Below the pieces are notes generated by a model. That model was given only the letters and a program-made list of their open reading frames with translations. It did not search any database and was not told the origin of the DNA. A DNA stretch of 64,000 nucleotides, from assembly GCF_002967765.1 (NCBI RefSeq), contig NZ_PUHY01000006.1:124001-188000 (forward strand), in the 5' to 3' direction. This stretch comes from Blastopirellula marina. Lineage in GTDB: Bacteria > Planctomycetota > Planctomycetia > Pirellulales > Pirellulaceae. The position numbers and the translations under genes are program-made. The first letter of the stretch is position 1. Each line of letters starts with the position of its first letter. Positions 9,558-19,074 of this stretch are shown piece by piece.

Positions 9558-9896
9558 GATGATTCTCGCGAAGCGGGGCTATCGATGCCTTTGGTACCCT
9601 TCCAGTGGGCAGGATCTTTAGTGTAGAGCGTTCAGACAGACGGGGTCAAACTGTCGGGCTGTTTTTCATGAGGTTTGCTGCAATAACCAAGGAGCGTCTG
9701 AGCGGGATGTCTTTGACGAAGTGGGCGGGGTAACCTTTTTTCCTCCCGAACCGTTCTTTTCTGATAGCGTCCAACTCCGGTAGAATCGCATGCGTGTCCT
9801 AGACTTAACGGCACACCCTCATTTTCGGGCAAACTGCGGCGCGGCGACGCGTCTCCCGCGATTACCGAAACCCTTTGACCATAAGCATTTCAAAGC
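9558..9896. other. divergent promoter region between the DksA-like gene and thrC
   Basis: 339 bp with no supported gene. A TAGAAT box near 9781 with a poor -35 (TTTCTG, 17-bp spacing) could drive thrC. Nothing else stands out. Confidence 0.35.
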
Positions 9897-11297
9897 GTGA
9901 CCACGACTCCTGCGGCTTTTCAACGGTGCATTTCGCCCGAATGCGGCCAGACCTACGATCTTTCCCAAACCTTGGTGGCTTGCCCTGAATGTGGTGATCT
10001 GCTGGATATCGCTTACGACTGGGATCGCTTGGCACCGCCCAAGACCTGGAAGGATATCGAAGCGAATTGGGCCAAACGAACCAATCCTCTCAACTTCAGT
10101 GGTGTATGGCGATTCCGTTCGCTGTTCCCTTTCGCCACGGACGAGCAAATCGTCACGCTGGGTGAAGGGCAGACACTGCTGCAACAAACCGACGACGTCG
10201 GCAAGTTCGTGGGACTCGATGCTGGCAAGCTTCATCTTCAATACGAGGGGATGAACCCGAGCGGTAGCTTCAAAGACAACGGCATGACGGCCGCGTTCAC
10301 ACATGCCCACATGGTCGGCGCGAAACGGGCAGCTTGTGCTTCGACTGGTAACACTAGTGCCTCGTTGGCGATGTACTGCAGCGTGACCCGACTGATGAAA
10401 GCAGTGATCTTCATCGGCAGCGGCAAAATCTCTTACGGCAAGCTATCGCAAGCCCTCGACTACGGTGCTCTCACCTTGCAGATCGCTGGCGACTTCGACG
10501 ACGCGATGGCGCGCGTGAAAGAAGTCAGCAAGGATATGGGCATTTACCTGGTCAACAGCGTGAACCCCTTCCGTCTCGAAGGACAGAAGTCGGTCATGTT
10601 CCGCGTACTAGAAGCTCTGCAATGGGAACCGCCAGATTGGATCGTTGTTCCTGGTGGCAATCTCGGCAACAGCAGTGCCTTCGGCAAGGCGTTCGCAGAA
10701 CTAAAAGAACTCGGACTGATCAACCGTATTCCTCGCTTGGCGGTAATTAATGCCAGTGGTGCTGATACGCTCGATCAGCTGTATAACAATCAAGACGTTC
10801 GCTGGAACGAAGGTAAGTATCCGCGACACAAAATTGCGGCTTACTACGAGAAGATGGACGACGAGAACCGCAAGGCCTCGACCTTGGCCAGCGCAATCGA
10901 AATCAATCGTCCCGTGAACCTGCATAAATGCCTGCGAGCATTAAGCGACTGCGATGGCGTTGTGCGTCAAGTTTCCGACCAGGAGATCATGGACGCCAAG
11001 AGTCGCGTTGGCTCGGGCGGTATGGGCTGCGAGCCAGCAAGTGCTGCCAGCGTAGCGGGTGCCAAGATCTTGCGCGAGCAAGGGATCATCGCACCGAGCG
11101 ATCGTGTCGTCTGTATCCTTACAGGTCACCTGTTGAAAGATCCGACCGCCACGGTTGCTTATCACACGACCGATCAGGATACCTTCAACAGCGTATTGGG
11201 AAGTCGCGGAGTTAAAAGAGCCACGTTCGCCAACCGCGCTGTTGCCGTAAAGAACGACATGAACGATATCGTTCAAGCGATTCAGCTGTACGGCTAA
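9897..11297 (+). CDS. thrC: threonine synthase
   Basis: Converts O-phosphohomoserine to threonine using PLP. The start is a GTG at 9897, giving 466 residues. An N-terminal ribbon has four cysteines (C11, C16, C29, C32), a zinc-ribbon-like lead seen in a subset of threonine synthases. The PLP lysine is K126 in [11 protein letters not shown]. The STGNTSAS phosphate-cradle segment follows about 30 residues later. Near the C-terminus are [13 protein letters not shown] and TGHLLKDP. No ribosome site is visible before the GTG. dapB, another aspartate-family gene, lies 131 bp downstream. Confidence 0.95.
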   Translation: MTTTPAAFQRCISPECGQTYDLSQTLVACPECGDLLDIAYDWDRLAPPKTWKDIEANWAKRTNPLNFSGVWRFRSLFPFATDEQIVTLGEGQTLLQQTDDVGKFVGLDAGKLHLQYEGMNPSGSFKDNGMTAAFTHAHMVGAKRAACASTGNTSASLAMYCSVTRLMKAVIFIGSGKISYGKLSQALDYGALTLQIAGDFDDAMARVKEVSKDMGIYLVNSVNPFRLEGQKSVMFRVLEALQWEPPDWIVVPGGNLGNSSAFGKAFAELKELGLINRIPRLAVINASGADTLDQLYNNQDVRWNEGKYPRHKIAAYYEKMDDENRKASTLASAIEINRPVNLHKCLRALSDCDGVVRQVSDQEIMDAKSRVGSGGMGCEPASAASVAGAKILREQGIIAPSDRVVCILTGHLLKDPTATVAYHTTDQDTFNSVLGSRGVKRATFANRAVAVKNDMNDIVQAIQLYG

Positions 11298-11428
11298 TCT
11301 GTCTGCTCGCTCGTAGAGAGCGAAGACTGGTATGTGGGATCATCCCTCGAACGATTCACTCATCCTCTTTGGGTAGCATGCCTTCGTCTGCGTGGGCATG
11401 CATTTTCCTCAACGTAGAAAGAATACTC

Positions 11429-12223
11429 ATGCCTACGAAAGTTGCCATCAACGGGGCCGCAGGCCGAATGGGTCAACGCTTGGTCGCGTTAGGCTGCCAG
11501 GACGAGTCTTTGGAACTGGTCGCATGTTTCGAATACACCGGCCATCCCAAGTTCGGCAAAGATGCCGGCGAAGTTGCTGGCGTGGGTGAACTTGGCTTGC
11601 ACTTGATCGAAAAAACCGACGAGCCATACGATGCGATCATCGACTTCTCCGTTCCGGAAGGTGCTCATGCGGCAGTCGAACGAGCCGTTGCCGCGAAGGC
11701 CGCATTGGTGATGGCCACCACTGGATTGGAAGATGAACACAAAGCCAAGATCCGCGAAGCCGCCAACGTGATTCCCGTCGTTTGGGCTCCCAGCATGAGC
11801 ACGACGGTAAACTTGACGATGAAGCTGTGCGAGATCGCTGGGGAAGCACTCAAGGACATCCCAGGCGGTGCCGATGTTGAGATCCTGGAACGCCATCACC
11901 GCTTCAAGGAAGATAGCCCGAGCGGAACCGCTTTAAGATTTGGTGAACTTATCGCGGATAAAATGGGAATCACGCGACACATTCACGGACGGGAAGGACG
12001 CCCAGGTGCTCGGCCACACGACGAAATCGCTTATCACGCAATTCGAACTGGCGATAATCCCGGCGAACATACAATCATCTTCGGCCTCTTAGGCGAAACA
12101 ATCGAGTTGACCGTTCGTGCGAGCAATCGCGACTGCTACGCCAGCGGAGCCCTGCAAGCCGCTAAGTTTGCTGCAGGCAAGAAGCCAGGCTTGTACAATA
12201 TGAACGACGTGCTGGGCTTATAG
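11429..12223 (+). CDS. dapB: 4-hydroxy-tetrahydrodipicolinate reductase
   Basis: Reduces the DapA product with NAD(P)H in lysine/diaminopimelate synthesis. The ATG at 11429 is chosen because the nucleotide-binding GAAGRMGQ motif then begins eight residues in. The longer frame upstream has no such support. The 264-residue length fits the family. The catalytic segment ERHHRFKEDSPSGTA is intact, and the C-terminus has a TIELTVRASNRD region. Together with thrC just upstream it forms a small aspartate-family amino-acid cluster. Planctomycetes were long thought to lack peptidoglycan, so a DAP gene is worth noting, though peptidoglycan is now established in the phylum. Confidence 0.95.
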   Translation: MPTKVAINGAAGRMGQRLVALGCQDESLELVACFEYTGHPKFGKDAGEVAGVGELGLHLIEKTDEPYDAIIDFSVPEGAHAAVERAVAAKAALVMATTGLEDEHKAKIREAANVIPVVWAPSMSTTVNLTMKLCEIAGEALKDIPGGADVEILERHHRFKEDSPSGTALRFGELIADKMGITRHIHGREGRPGARPHDEIAYHAIRTGDNPGEHTIIFGLLGETIELTVRASNRDCYASGALQAAKFAAGKKPGLYNMNDVLGL

Positions 12224-12246
12224 TTTTACTGAACGAGGAATATCGG

Positions 12247-13071
12247 ATGTCGCACCACTTTGTCTCCCTGATCGTGCTGGGCATCCTTTCGGTTACGGTT
12301 GTCAGTCAGGCAAATGCTGCCGAGCCCAATCCTCTTTCCTGCGCGCATGCCCATAACGACTATTACCACCAGCGGCCGCTGTTCGATGCGCTCGACCAGG
12401 GATTTACGAGTGTGGAAGCCGATGTCTTTCTCGTTGGTGATGAACTACTAGTCGGTCACTTTCGCAGGGAACTGCGTCGTGACCGTTCGCTGGAATCACT
12501 CTACTTGGCTCCGCTGAAGAAACGGATCGAAGCAAATGCTGGTCAGGTTTACTCTGAACCTGCCCGTATGATCCTGCTCGTCGACATCAAAGAGGATGGT
12601 GCGGAGGCCTACGCGGTGCTCGATAAACTGTTGACGAAGTACGCCGATATCGTCTCGGTCACTAAGGATGGTGAGTTTCATCAGAAAGCCCTTACCGTGA
12701 TTATCAGCGGCGATCGCGCCCAGAAGGAGATCGCGAAATCGAATCCACGCTATGCTGGTATCGATGGTCGCGTTTCCGATTTATACCGCGAAGCTCCCAG
12801 CGACTTGCTGCCCCTGATCAGTGACAATTGGAACAACCACTTCAAGTGGAAGGGAAGCGGCGAGATGCCAGCGGCGGAGCGTGAGAAACTAAAGAGCATT
12901 GTCGATAGGTCTCACGCCAAAGGACGCAAGGTCCGCTTCTGGGCCACCCCTGAGAATTCACGCGTGTGGGCGGAACTCCACCAAGCCGGAGTCGATCTGA
13001 TCGGCACCGATCAATTGGAAAAGCTGGCAGAATACTTGAATGCAGCCCCTGAGAAGGACGAGGGGACTTAA
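12247..13071 (+). CDS. secreted PI-PLC/GDPD-like phosphodiesterase family protein
   Basis: A 274-residue protein with a signal peptide (residues 1-24, ending VSQANA-A) and a GAGGAA ribosome site nine bases before the ATG. The mature start carries HAHNDYYHQRP, the conserved HxHND motif of the group annotated as PI-PLC/glycerophosphodiester phosphodiesterase-like (related to yeast Aim6). Further on are VEADVFL and VDIKEDG, which match the metal-binding positions of the GDPD TIM barrel, and a final GTDQLE. The substrate is unknown. The gene begins 24 bp after dapB and may be cotranscribed with it. Confidence 0.75.
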   Translation: MSHHFVSLIVLGILSVTVVSQANAAEPNPLSCAHAHNDYYHQRPLFDALDQGFTSVEADVFLVGDELLVGHFRRELRRDRSLESLYLAPLKKRIEANAGQVYSEPARMILLVDIKEDGAEAYAVLDKLLTKYADIVSVTKDGEFHQKALTVIISGDRAQKEIAKSNPRYAGIDGRVSDLYREAPSDLLPLISDNWNNHFKWKGSGEMPAAEREKLKSIVDRSHAKGRKVRFWATPENSRVWAELHQAGVDLIGTDQLEKLAEYLNAAPEKDEGT

Positions 13072-13133
13072 TTCGCGTCTGGCACGTCGGTTGCACCTTC
13101 TCCTGGTAAAAAGTGACTTCAGGGAGAATCGCC

Positions 13134-13784
13134 ATGACGAAGCCAACTCAGAAATCAATCGCCAAGACTGTTCTCAATACCCATGGCGAAACCTACTCGC
13201 AACAAATCGGAATCCGCCTGAAGAACGCGCCTGCCCCCCTCTTTCAACTTCTCAACGCGTCGCTCTTGATGAGCGCGCGGATTGCCTCAGATCAAGCCGT
13301 CGAAGCTGCCACCGCTCTGCGGCAGGCCAATCTCGATACACCACGCAAGATGGTCGATACCAGATGGCAAGATCGCGTAGAGACGATCACCGACAACGGC
13401 TACAAACGCTTCGACGAACGAGGCTCAACGCAGCTCGGAAAAACGGCACAGTTTCTGATCAAGCGTTATGATGGTGATTTACGCAAACTTCGCGATGAGG
13501 CTGGGAACGATGTCGCGAAACAGCAGCACCTTCTGCAACAGTTCCAAGGAATCGGACCCACTGGAGCTGATATCTTCCTGCGCGAAGTTCAGGGTGTTTG
13601 GAGCGAAGTCTACCCCTATGCGGATGCCAAGGTAACCCAAGCGGCTCGCAAACTTCAGCTTCCAGCAGAAGCGAAGAGTCTGGCTAGGCTTGTCGCTCGG
13701 GTCGATTTTCCAAGATTCGTGGCAGGGCTCGTTCGTATCGAACTAGCCAACCAACATTATCAGATCCTTCAGCACGCGGCTTAG
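13134..13784 (+). CDS. HhH-GPD-like (endonuclease III-related) protein without iron-sulfur cluster
   Basis: The ATG at 13134 is preceded by AGGGAGA and gives 216 residues. The middle contains a helix-hairpin-helix, FQGIGPTGADIFLREV, followed by VYPYADAKVTQAA. Compared with endonuclease III (LPGVGRKTA ... VDTHVFR), the catalytic Asp position is kept in YADAK, but the lysine of the hairpin is replaced by Thr. The four-cysteine [4Fe-4S] loop is missing, and the mature protein has no cysteine at all. It may be a DNA-binding relative or a monofunctional glycosylase. Its actual substrate is unknown. It is convergent with the arylsulfatase gene. Confidence 0.65.
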   Translation: MTKPTQKSIAKTVLNTHGETYSQQIGIRLKNAPAPLFQLLNASLLMSARIASDQAVEAATALRQANLDTPRKMVDTRWQDRVETITDNGYKRFDERGSTQLGKTAQFLIKRYDGDLRKLRDEAGNDVAKQQHLLQQFQGIGPTGADIFLREVQGVWSEVYPYADAKVTQAARKLQLPAEAKSLARLVARVDFPRFVAGLVRIELANQHYQILQHAA

Positions 13785-13788
13785 TACC

Positions 13789-15258
13789 TTACTGCACCCA
13801 GCCAGCTTCGCGGATACCGCTTCCTTCGACGCCTGTTAGCGAGTCCCCTAACTCCTCACGAATTGGCTCGGCCAGCTTCTTGAGTCGAGCCACGACCTCC
13901 GGGTACTGGGCAGCGAGATTGTTCGTTTCACCTGGGTCCTTAGTAATGTCGAACAACGACAACTCGATCTCCTCGACACGGCCTCCATGTCGACTTGCGA
14001 TACCTTCAATACCGCTCTGCGTAATCGATTGGGCTTGATTCTTGCCCCAATTGGAAGGCTTGCCACCTTTGCCAGGCTCACCGGCAACGGTGATGTAGGG
14101 ATGCGGGAAATGAAGCTTCCATTTACCACTTCGCACTGCTTGCAGCCCGGTTCCTCCGTAGAAGAACAACGCGTCGTGGGGTGACTTGGCATTCTCTTCG
14201 CCTAGCATTACCGCGCTGATATCCACACCGTCGATCTTTTTCATCGGCATCTTTCCTCCGATGATCTTGGTGAGCGTAGGTACTAAATCGATGGCCATGA
14301 GCGGCTCGGCACAAACACGATCAGCTGGGATATGACCAGGCCAGCGCATAATGCAGGGAACTCGCACTCCCCCTTCAAATGTCGTGAGTTTTCCTTCGCG
14401 GAAAGGACCTGCCGAGCCCGCATGCTCTCCGTAGCTTGGCCAAGGGCCGTTGTCGCTGAAGAAAATGACGATTGTATCGTCGGTCAGTTTCAAGCGATCG
14501 AGCGTTCGCATGATTTCGCCGACACTCCAGTCGACCTCTTCGATCACATCCCCATACAGCCCGTGTTCGGTGCGACCGCGAAATTCTTCTGAAGCGAAAA
14601 TTGGCACATGCGGCATGATGTGGGGAACGTACAAAAAGAAAGGGCGTTCCGCGTTGCGTTCGATAAATGAAACGGCCTTTTCGGTAATTCGCTTGGTGAA
14701 GAGCGTTTGATCTGGATCAAGCTCGATTACCTTCTCCCCTTCGTATAACGGAAACGGCGGCATCTCGTCCGCCAAGACGGGATGATATTTCGTGTTGTCG
14801 TTCGAGTAAGGTGTGCCAAACCATTCATCGAAGCCGTTGCGTGTCGGCCAGAATTCCATCACGGTTCCTAGGTGCCACTTTCCCATTCCGGCCGTGGCAT
14901 ACCCCATGTCTTTGAACATCTCTGGAAGCAGGTATTCGTCCGGATGGATTCCATTCTTACTCGTATGGTTAAGCGCGCCTTGCAAGCTGAGCCGGTTTGG
15001 GTAACAGCCACTTAAGAACGCCGCACGGCTGGCCGTGCACACGGGCTGAGCCACATAGAAGTCGGTAAACCGAGTTCCTTGCTTCGCCAGATGATCGAGA
15101 TTGGGCGTCGCGAAGTCTTTCGCTCCCTGGCTGCTCATATCAGCGTAGCCCATGTCGTCGGTCACTATAAGAACGACATTTGGCAGACGCTCTTCAGCGG
15201 CGATTAACGGCGGGGCTAAGAAACTGACGAGGGTTAGCGCAAGCAAACAATTCTTCAT
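13789..15258 (-). CDS. secreted arylsulfatase (formylglycine-dependent)
   Basis: The ATG at 15256-15258 begins a signal peptide (residues 1-21, ending PLIAA). An ORF start 45 bp further upstream is less likely. The 489-residue protein shows the type I sulfatase sequence CTASR, where C74 would be converted to formylglycine. The first metal site is TDDMGYAD (D34, D35). FFSDNGPWPSYG supplies later metal residues, and WHLG contains a conserved active-site residue. Such sulfatases release sulfate from algal polysaccharides and are abundant in marine planctomycetes. The precise substrate cannot be read. Neighbours give no polysaccharide lyase or glycosidase context. Confidence 0.92.
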   Translation of the reverse strand: MKNCLLALTLVSFLAPPLIAAEERLPNVVLIVTDDMGYADMSSQGAKDFATPNLDHLAKQGTRFTDFYVAQPVCTASRAAFLSGCYPNRLSLQGALNHTSKNGIHPDEYLLPEMFKDMGYATAGMGKWHLGTVMEFWPTRNGFDEWFGTPYSNDNTKYHPVLADEMPPFPLYEGEKVIELDPDQTLFTKRITEKAVSFIERNAERPFFLYVPHIMPHVPIFASEEFRGRTEHGLYGDVIEEVDWSVGEIMRTLDRLKLTDDTIVIFFSDNGPWPSYGEHAGSAGPFREGKLTTFEGGVRVPCIMRWPGHIPADRVCAEPLMAIDLVPTLTKIIGGKMPMKKIDGVDISAVMLGEENAKSPHDALFFYGGTGLQAVRSGKWKLHFPHPYITVAGEPGKGGKPSNWGKNQAQSITQSGIEGIASRHGGRVEEIELSLFDITKDPGETNNLAAQYPEVVARLKKLAEPIREELGDSLTGVEGSGIREAGWVQ

Positions 15259-15375
15259 GGCAGGGGGCATCGCAACGAGAAGGGGTGAAGGGGAAGCAGG
15301 CAACTGGGCGCCTGCGGCATGAGAACTTCACTCTAAGTTCCCCGTCTAGGTGCGTCAACCAACAACCCCGCGCAG

Positions 15376-15440
15376 AAAAAAGGCCTGAATAACCAAGGTT
15401 CCCAGAAGTCAACTTCCAGGAAACCACGCTATCCAGGCCT
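15376..15440 (-). terminator. intrinsic terminator after the lipoprotein gene
   Basis: Read on the minus strand, AGGCCTG and CAGGCCT form a perfect seven-base outer stem. The inner arms also pair (GGTTTCC with GGGAACC), and the stem is followed by a run of six U. It lies 39 bp past the stop of the small lipoprotein gene and should end the DUF1559/lipoprotein operon before the sulfatase. Confidence 0.8.
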
Positions 15441-15478
15441 CGTCGCGTTGGATTCTCGCTTGACCGATCAGGCCGCGA

Positions 15479-15952
15479 TCAAGTTCCTCCTTGCGCTCGC
15501 TTCCGCTGTTGGGCAGCTGCGTCCAGTTTTTGGCTCGATTGCAACTCATTCCCTTTCAAGTCCAAATTCAGCGTAGGATCGCTCTCGCTGATCTTCATTT
15601 CCAAAGTCGATTCGGAGTTGAATTCCGGCGGAATGAACTGGAACATGATCGGTTCTGGCTCGGGGATCCGCTCGGTCGGGGCAGTCTCGCCAATCTTCTT
15701 CTGCGCGGTCACTTTCACCCGCCGACTTCCAGGCAGCGTGCTAAGTGTGAACTTGCCGTCAGCAATCTCAGCACTAGCGAACTGCCCTTCCCCGTTGAGC
15801 GGCTGCAATTCGACGTAGCCGTTTTCAATGGGGGTTCCATTCCAGGTTGCAGTGCCCTCGATGTGAACCTTTCCATCGGAATCACACCCGATGGCCATGG
15901 GAGCCAAGGCAACGATTAGTAGTGCCGACCAAAGGCCGTTTGTCTTTGTCAC
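15479..15952 (-). CDS. small lipoprotein, transthyretin/carboxypeptidase-regulatory-like
   Basis: The likely start is a GTG at 15950-15952. The open frame extends 33 bp further. A signal peptide ends in a lipobox, MAIGC, about residue 23. The remainder is a β-rich domain with the pattern G-x-x-x-x-x-G-x-P-I-x-x-G-Y-V, a GKFTLSTLPG turn and a basic V-K-V segment. This is typical of carboxypeptidase-like regulatory domains in planctomycete lipoproteins. The gene begins 61 bp after the DUF1559 gene on the same strand. That pairing recurs in Pirellulaceae (established knowledge). Function is unknown. Confidence 0.75.
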   Translation of the reverse strand: MTKTNGLWSALLIVALAPMAIGCDSDGKVHIEGTATWNGTPIENGYVELQPLNGEGQFASAEIADGKFTLSTLPGSRRVKVTAQKKIGETAPTERIPEPEPIMFQFIPPEFNSESTLEMKISESDPTLNLDLKGNELQSSQKLDAAAQQRKRAQGGT

Positions 15953-16013
15953 GGATAAGGTACCCCATTGATAGAGTGAACACATGAAAGCTAAGTGATA
16001 TAGTCAGTGGCGA

Positions 16014-16979
16014 TTAATACTCACCGATCACTTGCCCATCGCTCCGCGAGCCGAGCCAACGCCACGAGTTCAATTGAACCGTTTCCGAGACGAATCGAAC
16101 CGAGCCGTCGGTCAGGGCGACGTTCACGCCACCAGGATGCCAGCTTCGAGCAGCAACCACGTTCGCTCCCCAGTCCCAATCGGCGTGCTGGGTACACTTC
16201 GCTCCTAAGTTGCCGCCCAGGTTGGTATGACAGCGATTAGTGCGATCATTTGCATCAGCATTTGGAGTCAAGTAGGTCGTGAAGCCAGCACCCATCGCGA
16301 CTTGAGTTCGTCCGAGCGAACTCCAAGTGTTCTCCGTGGCTGGTGTAATGATCTCAGAGAACAACAAGGTATTTGAGAGACCATCGGTACAATCTCGCAA
16401 ACCGGCTTTCTTCTCGGGCACGAACATACCAGCCTTGCCTGCGTAACCATCGACAACATTCCAGGGGGTACCCGAGTTGAAGTTCGAGTCACCGTAGCAA
16501 ACCACGTAGTTATGCAATGCGTTCTGCCAGTTGTCGATTCCTTCTTCCTGAATCTTGGTGTCATCCGAAGGACAGAGCATGCCTGTGAGCAATTCTTTGC
16601 GACAGTTACCGCCACGGTATGCAGCTCCGTTGATCTTTTCTTCAAAGTTCAGTTGCTCATACATCGCGTTTTGTTCGATGAACGGCAAGATGTAGCCGTA
16701 CCACGACCAGGAATCACGTCCATAGTTGTGTGGGGCTCCGTTGCCGTAGCTACCAGCGGGCAGGTTTCCATAGGTATCGTGAAAATTGTGCATCGCCAAG
16801 GCCAGCTGTTTTTGCTGGTTGGTGCACTGCATTCGGCGAGCTGCTTCACGAGCTTGTTGAACGGCTGGTAACAGTAAAGCAATCAACACACCGATGATGG
16901 CGATCACCACCAGCAGTTCGACGAGCGTAAAGCCATGCCGCACGCGGCGACGAATTGGCTGTGACGACTTGATGAGCAT
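16014..16979 (-). CDS. DUF1559 family pilin-like protein
   Basis: A 321-residue planctomycete protein starting at the ATG at 16977-16979. The N-terminus has a type IV prepilin-like cleavage site, G followed by FTLVELLVVIAIIGVLIALLLP, seen here in part as residues 17-38. The planctomycete-specific C-terminal H-X9-DG motif is present in the WHPGG ... TDGSVRF segment. These proteins are processed by prepilin peptidase and exported. Large families exist per genome, with no proven role. An upstream promoter-like site at 17203-17231 would give a leader of about 215 bases. Confidence 0.93.
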   Translation of the reverse strand: MLIKSSQPIRRRVRHGFTLVELLVVIAIIGVLIALLLPAVQQAREAARRMQCTNQQKQLALAMHNFHDTYGNLPAGSYGNGAPHNYGRDSWSWYGYILPFIEQNAMYEQLNFEEKINGAAYRGGNCRKELLTGMLCPSDDTKIQEEGIDNWQNALHNYVVCYGDSNFNSGTPWNVVDGYAGKAGMFVPEKKAGLRDCTDGLSNTLLFSEIITPATENTWSSLGRTQVAMGAGFTTYLTPNADANDRTNRCHTNLGGNLGAKCTQHADWDWGANVVAARSWHPGGVNVALTDGSVRFVSETVQLNSWRWLGSRSDGQVIGEY

Positions 16980-17460
16980 AAGAAAACCTTTGTGTTTGCA
17001 ATGACGGGAGTGAGCACTCAGACGCGGTCGTTGACACCCGCAGTGAGAGTCAAACCGAGTCCAGAAACACCAGACCAAAACGAAGGGATTAGATGAAAAG
17101 TAAGCCGACCTGGCGTCACGTTTCACTTGCGGGTAGCCGAAGTAAATCTTCGCCTAAAGGTAACAGACAAGCCGACACCACAAGCTAACGAGCGAGTAAT
17201 TCAAATTAGCACTACAAAACAATATTCTCAATGAATTATTATTCAACCAAACCTCACGAATTCACATGTAAATTTGCAAGGCTTGATGTCGTAAATCTCT
17301 AAGAAAACGGACGGTTCTCCCATGCTGGCTTGCGGACACGTCGCCAATCTTCAAGACAGAAATCTGACAAATTGAGTTGCAAGTGAGAGGCTTCCAAGGC
17401 AAGAATGCTTGAGATACTCCCCTCCCCATCCCTTTCCGCCTACTTAATGGAATTCTCTCC
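16980..17460. other. divergent region between the DUF1559 gene and a sulfatase gene
   Basis: 481 bp with no supported gene. The central part (about 17190-17260) is markedly A+T-rich and holds the promoter-like site listed separately. It also contains a small inverted repeat TGAAT-tatt-ATTCA near 17230, which could be an operator. The rest looks like an untranslated leader. Confidence 0.4.
17203..17231 (-). promoter_or_regulatory. sigma-70-like promoter for the DUF1559 operon
   Basis: On the minus strand TTGAGA (17226-17231) is spaced 17 bases from TAATTT (17203-17208) in a locally A+T-rich context. Box match and spacing are seen directly; promoter activity is inferred. Confidence 0.45.
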
Positions 17461-18843
17461 ATGCGTTTCTCCCATCTTGCACTCGTGTGGGTGTTGGCCG
17501 TCTGCGCCGTAACCGAAGCGGCTGATCGACCAAACGTGTTGTTCATTGCCGTGGACGATCTCCGGCCAGAAATCGGCTGCTACGGAATGCCGCACATCCG
17601 TTCCCCCAACATCGATCGACTTGCGTCGACGGGAACCGTGTTTGAACGAGCTTACTGCATGGTCCCCACATGTGGCGCTTCTCGGGCCGCCTTAATGACC
17701 AGCATTCGCCCTCATCCAACGCGATTCATCAATCATTTGGCATGGGCTGAGAAGGACGCCCCCGGAATCACCACGCTAAATACACATTTCAAAAACAACG
17801 GTTACACGACTATCTCCAACGGAAAGATCTTTCATCATCCGACCGACAGCGAGGTAGGTTGGTCGCAGCCCGCATGGCGCCCGAAAGGTCCGACATACAA
17901 GCTGGAAGAGAGCCTGGCCGCCGCGAAAACGACACCCAAAAAGCGAGGCCCCGCATACGAATCAGCCAACGTGGAAGACGATTTCTACAAAGATGGCAAA
18001 CTAGCTAACAAGGCGATCCAAGATCTGCGTCGCTTGAAGAAGGAAGGCAATCCATTCTTCTTGGCCGTTGGCTTCTTCAAGCCGCACCTTCCGTTTGTCG
18101 CTCCCAAGAAGTATTGGGACCTGTACGATCCTGAAACGATCCATTTGCCCGAAACCTACCATCGTCCAAAGAACGCGCCCGACGCCGCGATTCACAACTC
18201 TGGCGAGTTGCGAGCCTACGCGGGAATTCCTCGTAAAGGTCCTGTGAGCGACGAAACCGCCCGGAACATGATCCACGGCTACTATGCTTGTGTCAGCTAC
18301 ACCGACGCCAACATCGGCAAGCTGCTGGACGAGCTCGACCGGTTAGATCTCGCGAACGACACGATCGTTGTTCTGTGGGGCGACCATGGGTGGAATCTGG
18401 GTGAGCATACGTTGTGGTGCAAACACTCCTGTTTTGAAACTTCGATGCATGCCCCGCTTATCGTGAAAGTCCCTGGTAAGTACGCTGGACAGAAAACGGC
18501 GGCGCTGACCGAGTTCATCGATATCTATCCTTCGCTATGCGAATTGTGCGGTCTCGAGGTACCCGAGCATTGCCAAGGCGAAAGCTTCGTTCCCCTTTTG
18601 AAAGAACCGACTGCGAAAGGCAAACCGTTCGCGATTGGTCGCTTCGGGACCGGTGACACGATCCGCAGTGATAACTTCCGTTACACCGAATACTCCGGCA
18701 AGCAACAAGATGTCGAGGCCAAGATGCTTTACGATCACGAACACGATCCAGCCGAGGACAATAACGTCGTCAATCGCCTGAAGCTGAAGGAAGACGTCCA
18801 GCAACTCTCCCAGCAGCTAAACGAACGAAAGGGCAAGAAATAG
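17461..18843 (+). CDS. secreted sulfatase, iduronate-2-sulfatase-like
   Basis: A 460-residue protein with a short signal peptide (residues 1-20). The catalytic cysteine is C71 in CGASR, matching the formylglycine consensus C-x-[AP]-x-R. Metal residues lie in VDDLRPE (D32, D33) and WGDHGWNLGEH. The DDLRPE opening, YAC-V-S-Y-T-D and the GDHGWNLGEH motif are typical of the iduronate-2-sulfatase branch. The target is probably a sulfated polysaccharide from marine sources (inference). It is divergent from the DUF1559 operon and stands alone on the plus strand. Confidence 0.92.
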   Translation: MRFSHLALVWVLAVCAVTEAADRPNVLFIAVDDLRPEIGCYGMPHIRSPNIDRLASTGTVFERAYCMVPTCGASRAALMTSIRPHPTRFINHLAWAEKDAPGITTLNTHFKNNGYTTISNGKIFHHPTDSEVGWSQPAWRPKGPTYKLEESLAAAKTTPKKRGPAYESANVEDDFYKDGKLANKAIQDLRRLKKEGNPFFLAVGFFKPHLPFVAPKKYWDLYDPETIHLPETYHRPKNAPDAAIHNSGELRAYAGIPRKGPVSDETARNMIHGYYACVSYTDANIGKLLDELDRLDLANDTIVVLWGDHGWNLGEHTLWCKHSCFETSMHAPLIVKVPGKYAGQKTAALTEFIDIYPSLCELCGLEVPEHCQGESFVPLLKEPTAKGKPFAIGRFGTGDTIRSDNFRYTEYSGKQQDVEAKMLYDHEHDPAEDNNVVNRLKLKEDVQQLSQQLNERKGKK

Positions 18844-19074
18844 GCAAACGCGATGCTGCCAGATTGTGAATCGCAAGGAAAACGCGGGGCGGGTTGTAGG
18901 AGCTGTATTGGCTTCTACCCCGACCTCCGGGCGGCTTAGTTGCACAATCCGGATAATAATCTGAGTGAGCATTAAACATTAGCTAACTACTGAACTAGCA
19001 TTTCTCAACCAGCGCAACCAGTGCTGTTTTGTCGGTTATTTCCACCCCGTAGTTCGTAGTTCCGTTCAATAACC

